A DNA stretch of 64,000 nt from Clavulina sp. PMI_390. Its lineage: Eukaryota > Basidiomycota > Agaricomycetes > Cantharellales > Hydnaceae. The notes below the pieces were generated by a model that saw only the letters and a list, made by a program, of their open reading frames with translations, was not told the origin of the DNA and did no database searches. The position numbers were made by a program, and so were the translations under genes. The stretch lies in contig WIDE01000034.1 in the NCBI GenBank assembly GCA_015039315.1, positions 298,668 through 362,667 of the forward strand, read 5' to 3'. Below are positions 1 through 12,083 of this stretch, piece after piece (position 1 is the first letter of the stretch; each line of letters opens with the position of its first letter).

Positions 1-216
1 CACGCAAAAGTGCTAGTCAATATCACTAAACAAAGAACTCCATCAATCTCATAGAAATGTGAGACGATTGAGTATCCACAACTACCAGTACATATTTGGC
101 ATTGTCATACAGAGTAATTATAGAGCTTCTTGAGCGTAGAATAAGCATAATCTCGTGGCATCAGCGCATGTCCCCCAAAAGCCATAGCGAGGCAATTAAC
201 AGCAAGACACATGGTA

Positions 217-1803
217 TTAAACTGTCACCTGATAAAAAGCAGTTGATTTCTCATCACCTGCAGTCATCGACAGCGAAAATGAGCCCCTTGCATTAGCACG
301 CGTTTTTATTGACTCACCTGCCCCAGTGTATCGAGCCGTATATCTCGTCAAAACTTTCACACTTGTCACATCATTCTCCAATAGGAACTCTCCCGAGCTC
401 CAACCACCAGCTAAGCAGCTTTCCACATCTGATGGTAACCACCCGCAGAATTTATTCTCCCTCGGGTCGAAATGTGAAGTTGCACCAAGGACCTCTTCGA
501 GCGAAGTGGAGTTATGGAAGACCGCAATGGTGTATGACTCGGTTCGATAGCCACCGTCTACGAGCGAAAAGGTTCGTTTTTGCGAATGTGTCGCGGGGGT
601 GTAGGGGGGTAGTTTGATAATGGTTGGTTTGTGTGAAGAGGCTTGGACGGTGATATCAGTCCAAGCAACCAGTGTAAAGTGGCCCAGTTGCCTTGATAGA
701 CCTTCATCGCTCATTGATTGAATGCCGTTTCCAGATTGGTGGGCCTGATTGTGCTGTGAGGGCGGCTCCATTTCGGCAATTGGGGCAGCAGATACCGTTA
801 TAGTCACTGTGGACATGCCAGGTACAGTCTAACAGGCAAAGCTGGTAAGAGGATGCTCATATCTTATATTTTGAGAACCCCAATAAACCTACCTCCGTAA
901 CAGTGTACGTCGATATCATCGGTGTAGGCAGAGGAGACACAGTGATAGTTTCGGTCACTGAGTTGACTATTGTTCGGGTGGTTGTGGAAACGGTTTGGGT
1001 GGTCTTTCGATGGGATATTAGATTTATGCCGTCACAGAATACTGGAAGGGAGAGTATTACCTCAGTAAGAGTCGTGAAGCTGGGGAGTGTAACAGTGTGA
1101 AATATAATGGATGGAGCGATCTCGATGATTTGTTCGAGTATAGCATTAGACTTGGATACACTTCGTTCAGCAGGCATAATCGGTGTGAGGTATCGGGGAT
1201 ACGGAATAAAAAAAACTCACCGCGATCGATTGCGGTACTAAGGAGACTTCTTCGTGTATCGAAGATGTTGTTACTGAGGCGAGGGGCTTTTGGTGCTAGT
1301 TGAGAATTTCAGGAGGCATACCATCCGGATTGATGTAGGAATCTTACATTTGACACGAGCGCGGTCACGTTTGGAATTTGGGGAACAAGTAATTCCAAAT
1401 CCAATTGGGGTTCGGTGCAGGCAATAGATATGCCATCATGCCCATGAAAAAGGCCAGTGTTCATTTGAGCGCGCCATACCCAGGGTGATTGAGCAGGTGG
1501 GTAGATGTATGAAGAAGGCTGGATGGCTTGGTAGGTAACTCGTAGTTGCCGATTGGTAACTTCCAAATGTTGGAAGGTACAGCCAGGAAAGTTGGTGCAA
1601 CGCGTGGGTATCACCGTAGCTGCTGCGTCAAAAGTCGTAATGATAGCAGTCGTTCCATAGAGCACCGTTGTTTGTAGAGCTGGATTCGTGTCGACCTTAC
1701 TGTCCACGATAATTGCGGCGTGGCCCAGCGGGCCATAAGCAGTTGCCCACCATAACACAACTCCTATAGCCTTGCGTAGCCACAATTGTCGAGGCATTGA
1801 CAT
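217..1803 (-). CDS. secreted Ser/Thr-rich protein, unknown function
   Basis: Not recognised. It starts at the ATG at 1803 with a hydrophobic leader of about 29 residues ending in GHA, which looks like a signal peptide. About 165 residues follow, with several Cys (for example RCTNFPGC), and the first donor is at about 1339. The middle exons (about 1285-900) encode short Thr/Val-rich segments such as TVTETITVSPLPTP, typical of O-glycosylated fungal wall or secreted proteins. The last exon (816-217) carries a more globular region with FCGWLP and ESCLAGGW, which may form disulfides. I infer five or six exons. The 3' end is uncertain because a possible intron at about 268-300 would change the last residues. 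Secretion is an inference from the leader and composition. Confidence is good that a gene exists and low on exact splicing. Confidence 0.6.
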
Positions 1804-2176
1804 GCAAATAAAGCGTTGAGAAGCCTATCCAGTAATGAGAGTCATGCACAAGAGTTGTAGCTACGTGAAGAAAAATGGTAATGAGGGCGGAGTTTCGCAC
1901 CCCTTGGTATAATAGACGTAACGGGACAGCGACATTTCTTACTCTATTGAGCTATTCTATACATTATCTGCTTCGAGAAGAGTCTTGAACTGCCGTAACG
2001 GGTGCTCGTAACAGGTGACGATGTATTTCGTAACAGATCCAAGAAGCAATCGTTGTGTGGATGTGTTGACGAGTATTGACTTTTGCTTACACCAGTCGCG
2101 CCTCACCAGCCGACATTTGGCTCGCACTCCTCCACCAAGGAGTACTCTACTAGGGCTACTCCGACCCGGTTGCAAA
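1804..2176. promoter_or_regulatory. spacer between divergent secreted-protein and nucleoporin genes
   Basis: This 373-bp spacer separates the start codons of the leftward secreted-protein gene and the rightward nucleoporin gene, so it must hold both 5' UTRs and promoters. No clear TATA box or repeated operator was seen. Confidence 0.4.
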
Positions 2177-5100
2177 ATGCAGCTAGAAGCTGCGTCTGAA
2201 GATGGCGCTGTAAGAATCGCTAGTCAACTCTGTGCCACCCATTGTGACTCAACGCGCTACTACTTTCTAGTTCTTCAGCTTCAAGGCAGCGAATCGGGAG
2301 AACTTGAAACTCACGAAGCCGCTTGAACAAAACGACCGCTGGACGGGGCCTACAAGGCTGTTCTCTCTGTCCAACACGATAGGCTGGGCTGCTTTCTGCA
2401 CAGACGAAAGTGTGTTACATCGCTCCCGGAAACTGTCTTACCTATCAATAACTTGTTGAACCCGCCAGGTTGTTGCTTATCGCCACTTTCTGATCTGCAT
2501 GCCGCGATCAAGGATCCTTCTACTCCATTCGTTCCGAAGATCTCGCTTGGCTTTCCTTCCAAACCCATCTCCGTGATATTCACCAGCGATGATTCGTGTC
2601 TACTAGTTGCTCAGCTAAATGGCAGTATCAGCGTCTATGATGTCTCTCCTCTCCAAAATCCGGTATGACTTTTGGTCTCAGTTCTTTAGTTATACGCCTC
2701 ACTTACCTCCACAGGCATTCTTGAGTGGATCACTCCAACTTGTTTCTACTCTCAATCACTCTACGGAGCCGATTAGAGACCTTCAAGCAAACCCTTCGGA
2801 TAAGCCTGACGTTGTTGCTGTCCTTAGAGGAACATCTCAAACGGGCACGCGGGTGGAAATGCTCAGTGTGACGCGTCAAACCGCAACAATCGCTTCTATG
2901 TGGGACGTGAGGAGTCCTGCTCAAGCACAACTATGCTGTAAGCAAACTTCAAGTTACCTTTTTTCACTGCTAATTGTCCCTCTTGGTAGTGGCGTGGTCT
3001 CAGAAGGGCAAACAAATTGTTGTCGGCGATGCAGCTGGTAACCTCCATCAGTATACCCCCGACGGTACCTTAAAGACCACGATCCCGGCTCCCCCCAACC
3101 AACCGAATTGGCCCGTCACCTCTATTGCATGGCTGGAGAACTATCTGTTCTATGCCGCATATGCAACTCCTGCTGTCCCCACTGACGAACAAGAAGCCGT
3201 TTGCTATGCAATCCAGACTGATAAGTCGGGAAACACCACTTATATTTCCACTCCGGATGTTGCGCCTCTATATGGAGAACGATCCCGCGAGACGTCGCGC
3301 TTTTTCATGAATTTGCGCGATTGGGCTCCTATGAAGCATATTCTGGTCGTTGCCGATGCGCCATCTACAGATATTGGTGTCGTTGCTCAGCACAGTGATC
3401 GAGCATCCCAGGACTGGGTCATACTCGACCTCGAAGAGACGAGCCGCGTCGTTCTCCCTCTCGACGAGGAGATGCGAGACACGTACCCAATTGGAGTGGC
3501 GATCGACCTCACCTCTACCGAACCTGTTGTGCTTGCTACTCACGGCGGCGATGAGACCCCGCCAGCTCCACCCTCTCCCATCTTATACATCTTCACTAAT
3601 ACTGGAACGCTCTGCGCTTATCATATCTTAAACTCGACAGCACCTTCATACCCCTCGATGGCAGGCCCTAGACCTGCTTCTACCACTGCGTCATCTGGGG
3701 GACAGTCGGATATGGATGTTGTTGCTCCTTCCACAGTTGCTCCCACTCCTATAGCAGAAATCCCAACGCCCGCTGCTCCATCTGTGTTTGGACAGACTGG
3801 TTTTGGCGCGTTTGGTAATACGAACGCAAGCAAGCCAAGCGCTTTTAGTACTGGAGCATCGAGCGCCTTCACCTCAGGCACTGGCGCGTTTGGTGCATTT
3901 GGGAGCGGGACGAGCGCATTTGCCACGCCCTCAACGAACCCAACACCTTCAGCTTTCTCTTCGACCCCGACTGCAGACCCAGCATCCACATCGGCATTCG
4001 GTAAGCCTTCTGCGTTTGGGCAAACGTCCGCTTTTGGACAGACATCCGCTTTTGGACAAACGTCAGCGTTTGGACAAACTTCGGCCTTTGGGCAGACGTC
4101 AGCCTTTAGCGCTAGCGCAAAGCCTAGCGCTTTCTCATCCACCCCTGCGACTGGAGGAGGTGGGTTCTCATCTTTTGCCACCCCGAGTTCAGGCACAAGT
4201 GGGGGTGGATTCGCCTCTTTTGCCAAACCTTCTGGAGAGTCTGTCTTCGGCTCTACGCCTGCGAACCCTGCAAGCTCTGTGTTTGGCCGAACGCCGTCGT
4301 CTGCTGGCGGGAGTGGAATGGATGTTTCTCCTCCGACCCCCGTGCAAGAGAAGAAGCTTGGTACGCCCATGGTAGAGGAGACCCCTACGGAGACTAGCGC
4401 ATTTGGAGCTGCTCCCACTGCAGGGCCGTCCGCATTTGGTACTTCGTCACAGCAGTCAAGCCCTTTCAGCTCGTTCGGTTCGGGAACATCTTCATTCGCT
4501 AGTGTTGGATCGGTAGGACCAGTTGCGCCTGCTTTCGCCGGAGCGACGAGCACGCCCAGCCCTCCCGCTCCTGCACCTACTACAGCTTCGACCTCTGGTC
4601 CATCAGGCCTTGCTTCAGTGTTTGGCCAGTCATCATTTTTTGGGTCGGCAGCCCCAAAAAGCTCCGCCTCGCCTCCCCCCGCCATGCCTTCCCCTCCACA
4701 GTCGGCTTCACCGACGCCAACGCCGGCAACTCCACCAAGCACGGCCCCTTCTTCCTCTCCTTTTGCCGCTTCAAAGGGATTCTTGGGCACTGGAGGAGCC
4801 TCGGGGACCTCGGCATTCGCCAAAGCTGCCCAATCTGGCTCATCCACCCCTATTCCAAATGCCTTCAGTGGCTTCAGCAGTGGCGCGTCAACGCCAGCAA
4901 CCGTCTCTGCTCCTGCATCAGGCACTTCCACACCTGCCTTCGGCCAGACTTCTGCATTCGGAGCCACCAAGTCAGCGTTTGGGACATCTGCGTTTGGAGG
5001 TTCAGCTTTCGGAAGTTCGTTTGGCCAGCCCTCGGCGTTTAGTACACCACCTCCGAAACCTACCGCTGCGACGACAACACCCACCGCCACTCCCCCATCT

Positions 5101-8100
5101 GCTGGTGGTGGATTTGCATCATTTGCCAGCAGCTCCGGCAGTGCCTTTGCCAAAGCCGACAGCGGAAAGTCTGTGTTTGATGCACCTGGTATGTCCTTAT
5201 CCATATACTTTCGCTGGAAGTTAGATCCCAACTCACCCTACCTCTTGGCAACAGACACCAAAGGGAACGAGCCTCCAAAGTCTCTCAATATTTTTGGGGC
5301 GGCGACGAAAGCTGCAGCGCCTACCGCTCAGGCACTCAGACGCTCTGCCTCCGCAGATGATGAAGATGCAGATGCCCCGGGTATAGCGCCAAGCAAGTTC
5401 GATGAAGACGTCATAGGAAATCAAGACCCGACAAAGATCGAGAGTGGGTCTTTTGGATCGATCTTTGCCGGTGCTCAATCTTCTGCTCAACGTCTAGCTG
5501 AAGCCAAGAAAGCAAAAGAGGCCGCCAAATCAGCAGAACCCCCTAAACCAGGAGTTTCCCCAGGTGCAGGTGGTGTTGAGTCTTTCAACGCATTGGAAGA
5601 AGCCCTTCGTCTTACCGTGACTAAAGAAGGTTCAACAACACCACCCGTCACCCCCGAGCGACCCAAGTCCGCAGCTCCTCCCGAAACCACCACCCCAGAG
5701 GGCTCACCCGTCAAAGTGGAGGAGGTTGTAGAATCCACGACGCCTCCCCCAAGATCTTCCACGTCTGCTCCACCTATTGTTACCCCAACCTCATCCACTC
5801 AAGCTGGCTTAGGGCTCGGCAGACCTCCATTGGCTCCCCGGCTTTCGGTACCTGCATCCACATTCAAGTCTGCACCCCCAAGGAGCTCGCCTTTAGCTTC
5901 CACTCCACCAATCAATCGCAAAGACGTCACCAATAGTCCTTCTCCCCCCAAACCTGTGCGGCCAGCCGGGGGCGTGTTCGCAAAGAAACTCGCTGAGGCG
6001 AACGACGAGGAAGATGACGAAGAGGAGCTGGAGGAATATATGAGGTCAAAAGGGCTGGCATTTAAGGATGAGCCCCTCAGCACCGGCTCTAAGTCCAAGT
6101 CGCCAGAACCTCTCGCTGTTGGCATTGGTGCACCAAAAGGCAAAGAGAAATCCCCTTCACCGCTCCCTACAACTGCACCACCAGCCAAGTCCCCCAAATT
6201 GACGTCTGCAGCGTCAGCTCCAGTCTCAGACGCGCCTAAAACTGTGCAGCGAGTGAAGACCCCGCCTCTGTTCGGTTTCGGGCTGGGCGGAGGCTCAAAA
6301 AAGCCCTCAGCATCCCCGCCCCTCGCTGCCAGCTCGGCCGCTAGTCCTCCTTTGGCTGCCCCTGTCCCATCAAAGCCGACCACGAACTTATTTGGTGCTC
6401 CCTCTGGCGGAGCTCCACTGTTCGGGTCGGGATCAAGACCTTCATCAACCAGTCCCTTTGGTAATCAGCCCTTTGCCGTCACCTCTGGTGCCTCTGGTAG
6501 TACCGGCTTCAACATCCAGGCACCGACCCCTGTACGCCCCTCAGCACCCGCTTCGCCAATGTTCGCTCGAAGCATGGATGCACCTAGCTCTCAGCCTCCC
6601 TTGAGACCTCAGGCCCCTGCTACCCAGCCATCGCCTATGAAGCCTGCAGAACCTGCTGCCCCTGTGAAACCCACCATCAGTGGACAGGTTGACAAAATCA
6701 TATCGATAATGGAAACTGAGCTTCAACAAGTATGTTCCGTCACTGCACTTTCAATTTCCATATGTGTGCTGACCTCTATCGTATTTCTTCAGCTCCGTGA
6801 TATCGCCAAGCAGTGTCATGACCATCAAGTTGCGATTGTGCAGAGCAAACGCGTCGGTGAGGCGCGTTTCCGAGATGTAGATCAGTGGACTCTTGGTGAC
6901 CTCAAGGCACTCCGTCGACAAACTGATGATCTGGAGGATGATACGCTCAAACTTGAGGACGAGAGTCTAGCGTTGAAGACTCAAATTGCCGAGTTGCAGT
7001 CTTTGCGCCTCAAAGGTTTGTTTTCACACTAACGCCTCCTGCTCTACCCTTTCGGCTCACGCTTTCCATACAGCGGAGACAAGCAAGCAAGAAATCGAAC
7101 GACTATTACGTGCTCGAGAAGACAAAAGCTTTGCGAAGCTTTTGAAGGTCAGAGCCCTTGGACCGGAGCATCTCGAGAACCAAACTCGACTACGTCGTGG
7201 TATCCAGGTATTCTATTATGCTCAATTCCCTTTCCTCGCGGATCATAGTCTAATCGTTCGGGTCTTCCTTCGTAGCTCGCGAATGACCGCATCCTGCAAC
7301 TAGAGGAGCAGGTGGCGGCGATGAAGAAGCGAGTGCAGGTGGCAAAGTCAGGCGAAAGCCAATTGAAGTACGTTAGATTCAACATGACTCCCCACTCCAT
7401 CAAACTAAAGATACTGTATTTAGGGCTCCGTCGCTTGATACCATTGCTCGAGCGATCTCGAATATTGAAGCGGGGGCGCTTGAGAAGAGGAACAAGATGA
7501 ACGAGCTCACTGAACGACTGGATGCTCTTGACCTGGCCTTCGATGAGACTGAAGAGTCAGAGGACGAAGACGATTCAGAAGAGGTTACCCGTGCCAAAAT
7601 TCCTGCTTCATCGTCGAAGAAAAAGCTTCGTGAAGAAACGCCTCTGGATGAGATCCTCGCCCGCCCCACTCTCACCCCTAGCATCAAGGCCGTCTCTGCC
7701 AACGCACTTAATGCTGAGCGTGCTGGTCTCCGTCTGAAGGCTGCGCTCTTGACCATCCGGTCAAAGCCCCTCCTGAACAGAACGGCTGTTCCGCAGCCAG
7801 TGGACGCCTCGAAGCTCGAGCAGGGTTTCACCGTGTCTCTCGCCACAGTGAACCTCCCTCCCAAATCCACAGCCCCAGTACCTCCCCCTACTCGCCCCAC
7901 TGAGACTCGGCCTCAGGCTGCGACCCCAGCGAAGCCCATGACGCTCAGTGACATGGTAAGCTCCAGATCTGGTAGCCCAGCTGCTGGCGGGTTGTTCGGT
8001 GGAGCACCTATGACCTTCAAGATCCCTGATAACATGAGCATGCCAGCATGGGACACTGCTTCTGGGGATGCTGACGATGATGACGAGGATACGGCAGGCG

Positions 8101-9218
8101 GTCGCCGTCGTGGTATGCGTAGTTCAGGCTCGGGGCGGTCGAAACACCATGGCAATGTCCGAGGGGCTACACACTCCCCAAGTCCTTCTCCTGAAGTTCA
8201 AAGGACGGCAGCCCCTAGTGCTTACACAACAGCGCCGATAGCAACTCCGTCTGCTGCACCATCTACCGAGAAACCGAAGCCAAAGTTCGATTGGGGATTC
8301 CCCGATCTCGCTACAGTTCAGAGCCAGGCGAAGAATCCCCCTGGTTTCGTTAGCTTGACCAACTTTGCTCCCCCTGCGGGTACTACTGCTCCAGGCAAGG
8401 CTGCCCCTGGTGGCTTTTCAGGCTTTATGACTCCTCCCGCCCCTTCAGGTTCTGCCACTGGTGTGAGCTCGTCATCAATTTTCACACCCCCGCAAAAACC
8501 ATCATTACCATCGTTTGCGACGGCCCCATCTACGACGAGCAACATCCCCTTGCCTACTTTCACGTCAATGTTCACGCCATCAAATGCTGCCAAACCGCCT
8601 GCCCCATCTCCATTCGGAGCGAAGCCAGCTGGCGTGAAAGATGCTGCTGATTCGTCCAGGCCAGTACCTCCGCCAGTATTTGGGGTAAGCTCAAATGCGC
8701 CTCCATTGTTTGGTGGCCCATCGCTCTTTGGAGCAAAACCATCAGTTGTTCCCTCGCCCTCGCCAAATAGCGCAGGTGGTGCCACTCCCCAGTCATCACC
8801 GTTTGGGTCTAATAGCTTTGCTGGCAACTCGAGTAGCCCCACTCCCGCCCCATCGTCATCAACGGGCGGTGGAGGAGGTAGCCTACTCTCTCGCATGGGG
8901 CCGTCGATCCAGAAGTCTGAGCCCAAGGATAATGCGCCGGCTAGTCAGGCATTCCTTGATGCATTGGCAGAAGAAGGCGAAGAATACGACGAGGATGAGG
9001 ATGATGAGTCCGAACCTGAGAACAGCCAGGATCTGGAGCGCGAGTTGGCAGAGGCGTTGGATGGAGGATTCGATGATGGGGATGATACTGATCATGGAGA
9101 GGATGGAAATTGGGATGAAGAGGAGGAAGATGGTGACTGGGATGAGCAGGATGCGGAGGGCGAAGAAGATGGTCATGCAGAAGGGGAGGACGATGACGAC
9201 GAACACCACGAATCATAA
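2177..9218 (+). CDS. NUP159: FG-nucleoporin, Nup159/Nup214 type
   Basis: A cytoplasmic-side nuclear pore component that in this family docks the mRNA-export helicase Dbp5. I infer ten exons: 2177-2209, 2271-2409, 2469-2662, 2715-2937, 2990-5188, 5255-6729, 6793-7015, 7074-7207, 7276-7367 and 7424-9218. They sum to 6507 nt, giving 2168 residues in one frame. The first ~400 residues match the family's N-terminal beta-propeller (RLFSLSNTIGWAAF, then LAWSQKGKQIVVGDAAGN). Next comes a long Ser/Pro/Ala-rich stretch with many SAFG/FG repeats and disordered linkers. A coiled coil follows, encoded by about 6690-7560 (QVDKIISIMETELQQ, then heptad-like leucines). Unusually, about 550 more residues follow the coiled coil: more FG-type repeats and a strongly acidic tail ending near DDDDEHHES. 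Yeast Nup159 ends at its coiled coil. The start ATG was chosen because the 33-nt first exon joins in phase to the conserved propeller. Confidence 0.9.
4009..4107 (+). repeat. 18-bp coding minisatellite (SAFGQT repeats)
   Basis: Five head-to-tail 18-nt units encode SAFGQT at 4009-4098, followed by a partial unit. Units differ mostly at third codon positions (tct/tcc/tca/tcg, gcg/gct/gcc, ggg/gga), so the amino acids are kept while the DNA drifts. This is an expanded FG-repeat block inside the nucleoporin. Confidence 0.9.
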
Positions 9219-9542
9219 TGCTTGCATTCACGCTCTTATCTCACTCTATTGTAATGTATCCTGTGGACGAAACTATATCATCAGACATTTGCAGTTAGTC
9301 TTCTTGGGGCCTGGGTTTTTTGTGAATGGTAGGAGAGGGGATTATTGTGATAGTTGGTGGTGCTATACGAAGTATACATCAAAAGGGTTGTAGGATAATA
9401 ATCATGAAGTCGTCGAGGTTTCTGAAGGCGCAGTATTTCGTAGCCGGAGGTACTCTGCTCTGACCTTGGCCATTGAGTCGGGGTTCGTGCTATCGAAGAA
9501 TGCTATATCAGTGGCCACATGTATAGCAGACAAATGAACTCA

Positions 9543-9777
9543 CTAGGAGTATATGCAGGCCTGTAAGGCTTTGTGCTGGTCTCTACACGCCCATGCTACA
9601 GAGACCAACCGCCCAGTTGCGCATTCAGCAAATTCTGAAGGAGATTCTTGAGCTTGAGAAATTGACAGTGGATCCAAGGATTTCCAGACCTCTGACTAGG
9701 CTATCGCATTCTTTCATAGCCTTTGCTTTAGTAGACTTTAGGAGGTTGTCCTCCTCACGCCGCGAGACTGCATCCAT
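9543..9777 (-). CDS. CMC1: CMC1-type twin CX9C mitochondrial assembly protein
   Basis: A small intermembrane-space protein of the Cmc1/Cmc2 family, which helps assemble copper-containing cytochrome c oxidase and is imported and oxidised by the Mia40 route. Two exons, 9777-9690 and 9634-9543, with a 55-nt intron, give 59 residues. The two CX9C halves are visible: C-DSLVREFAE-C (spanning the splice junction) and C-RDQHKALQA-C, with the family motif AECATGR...SVAWAC between them. The N-terminus runs MDAVSRREEDNLLKSTKAKA. Perfect CX9C spacing across the junction and in-phase exon lengths make the model strong. It is transcribed away from the ICln gene with only 94 bp between start codons. Whether it is CMC1 rather than a sister such as CMC2 was judged by eye. 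Confidence 0.85.
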
Positions 9778-9871
9778 TTGGTAAAGAGATTGTTTGTGCC
9801 GAGGACGGTGGCACAAGCGGTCCAAACAAACCTTCAAGTTTATTTTCCTCGATCGTCTCTCGATTCGTTCA
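9778..9871. promoter_or_regulatory. bidirectional promoter, CMC1 / ICln
   Basis: Only 94 bp separate the CMC1 (leftward) and ICln (rightward) start codons, so both promoters must overlap here or within the genes. Confidence 0.5.
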
Positions 9872-10790
9872 ATGGCTTCATCGTCTTCACCCATCATCCC
9901 GATATCTGAACCCCCTAAGAGCCTTTCTCTTGAAGAGCATCATCGCCTGATACAAACCACACCATCTTCTTTTGAAGACCTCCCACCTGTTCTGCGATCG
10001 AAGACTGAGAATGTTGCTGTCGAGTTCGATCCATCGGAAGAACAGTTTACCTCCGAGGATCTCTCCAAGGGAACTTTATACGTAACTGAAGGGTACGCCT
10101 GTCTTGCGCATGTAATGGGTTGTTTCATTAATTCCTCTGTTCCACCAGCGTCCTAGCCTTCGTTTCGGCTTCATCCTCGAAAGGGTTCCAGGTTCTGTAC
10201 CCAAGCATAACGATACATGCTGTATCTCGCTCGGGAGAACGCGCGATGATCTATTGTCAGCTCGAGCAAGCTTCAGCCGCTGAAACTGCAGACGATGAGA
10301 ATATTGATGTCATCGAGCTGAAGATTTTCCCCTCAGAAGCAAGCCAAAGTACGTTCCTCGGTAAATCCCCCTTGCAGAATTTCTCATGCTGTCATCTCCG
10401 CAGTTGATGATATATTTGAGGCACTCTCATACTGTGCTTCCCTCCATCCAGACCCGAATATGGAACAGGAGGACGACGCAGATGAGGCTTTCTATAATGG
10501 AGATTTTGAGCCTTTCAATGGAGATGATGGTGAAGAGCTCAGCGAAGTCGGCCGGGTGCGCAGTAATTTCGTCAACGACAATCGCTTCCAACCATATTGA
10601 ATTGCCTCCACCCTTCTCCTTAAAAAAACATGCTCGGCCTGGGATCTATTCTCGCATGTGTACCCATCCGCAGGCCGCGCTGGCGCATCTCGAATCAATA
10701 ATAGTCTACCCCCCTGGCGTAAAACCTCCCAAGGATGAGTCCGAGGAAGACACAGAAAAGCCGACTGCTCCAACAACGAACGAGGAATAG
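9872..10790 (+). CDS. ICln / methylosome-subunit-like protein (Voldacs domain)
   Basis: A homologue of pICln (CLNS1A in animals, Saf5/Lot5-like in fungi), a PH-like chaperone that presents Sm proteins to the methylosome for snRNP assembly. Exons 9872-10092, 10149-10348, 10404-10555 and 10674-10790 sum to 690 nt, giving 229 residues. Visible family features are GTLYVTEGVLAFVS...SKGFQVLYPSITIHAVSRS in the PH-like fold, an acidic segment after DDIFEALSYCASLHPDP, and GRAALAHLESIIVYPPG near the end. The last intron uses a weak GTGCGC donor. Without that splice the frame would run to a stop at about 10601, in a segment that also reads like a natural C-terminus (RSNFVNDNRFQPY), so two isoforms are possible. 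Start chosen as the first in-frame ATG. Confidence 0.85.
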
Positions 10791-11458
10791 ATGATGACTA
10801 TTGCGTATATCTACTAAAGGGTTTGCGATGCCTAAATCTTATCGCTTGTTTTTTGTGCTTCGTGTTTTCGTTTACCCATTCAACACGTTCTTTCCCTATT
10901 GACATGGGCGCACACACCAACAGGAATATGGCCCCGCCATTACTTCGTTTAGACCTCCGACGTATGCGTGGCTTGGCAACCCGCTGACTCTCCCTAATCC
11001 GCGGCCATAGAATTAGCTACCGACGACCCCACACAACATCTTCCCATCTGCTGCTCCCCTTGCCACGCGTCGGCATTCTCCTTATCCCTTCAACTGGAAT
11101 CTCGCAGTTTCTTCGAGTTCCCATCGGCGTATAAGCGACCTTTATAAGATGACTGATTCTGAGGGTGGTAGCCACTATCCATCACGTCCAATGCTCCCAG
11201 CCAACATGATACGGCCCCCTGTTTCCGTATTTGCCTCACTCCCTCCGGCTGCTAGACGGGTAGGTAGCCGTCTAGCACTAATGTACAGGATTGGGGAATA
11301 GCCCCGGTCTCGCATGGTGTTATAACCTACAAAGCTGGCAGGTTGTGCTGTACTCTCCTGCATATCTGTGTTCCCTGGCAGAATGACCTATGCCGAACCT
11401 AGTCCTCATTCCCTGACTTTACAGTCATACCAAGCTTTCCACTCGCCACCTTCGCCTT
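10791..11458. other. intergenic, nothing recognised
   Basis: About 670 bp downstream of ICln. It holds a T-rich stretch soon after the stop, plausible for 3' processing, and a short imperfect inverted segment around 11245-11275 (gctagacgg...ccgtctagc). No gene was supported. Confidence 0.3.
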
Positions 11459-12003
11459 TCAGCACGCGTTTAGCATCTTCCAAGGTCGATGACTGATTAA
11501 TTTGTTAGGGCTATTCGACAGTCCCCATATAACTCTCTTCAGCGGCTTGAGTATCTCCGAGTTCGCCAGCTTGCACTCGAATTTCTCCGTTTTGCCAAGA
11601 AACTTGGCCGCATCCTCATATTGTATCCTTGGCGCAACTGAATTATGACATAAGCAGGCATTGCGCCATGCCAAGCCTCTCCATCGAGGCACAATTGACG
11701 GGCTCGTCGTACCAAGCACAAGTCCAATTCAGCCAAGGAACCTTGGTCTATTTTAGCTCTCCTTGACACATATCCATCACGTTCGAAGAAACTCGCTCTG
11801 AATCGGTCCCATAATGAATGTTCTACAGTTGGCCTAGCATGCGAACCATTCGTTCGTTGCCTCGCAATTTGTGAGCATGCTTCCGGCCTGCGGGACCCCG
11901 CAGATGCAGCGTCAGCGCTTTTAGCGACATATCCCCGCATAATTTTGACTCTATCCTTCGGTCCGCCTGATACTATGAGGTCGCAATTACCTCGATTTCT
12001 CAT
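11459..12003 (-). CDS. possible two-exon gene, unknown
   Basis: Not recognised. An ATG at 12003 opens about 100 codons. A 59-nt candidate intron (donor GTCAAT, acceptor TTCAG, about 11699-11641) would join this frame to another that reads naturally (EDAAKFLGKTEKFECKLANS, then ILKPLKRVIWGLSN) and stops at 11459. Against it: no known domain, and a start only 81 bp from the divergent xylanase start. It could be chance. Confidence 0.25.
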
Positions 12004-12083
12004 CGGCACCTAGGTCGCCCTCAAAAGGCGCCAGATGGTGAACTAGGTGGCTTTTTATCCCCAAGTGGAGCCCCGGTACAGAT

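Noticed and set aside
3621..5231. 536-codon open frame on the minus strand
   Set aside because: It lies antisense to the FG-repeat exon of the nucleoporin; the codon pattern of Ser/Ala/Thr/Phe/Gly repeats removes stops from the reverse frame. The same applies to the minus frames at 5799-6383, 7400-7900 and 8318-8926.
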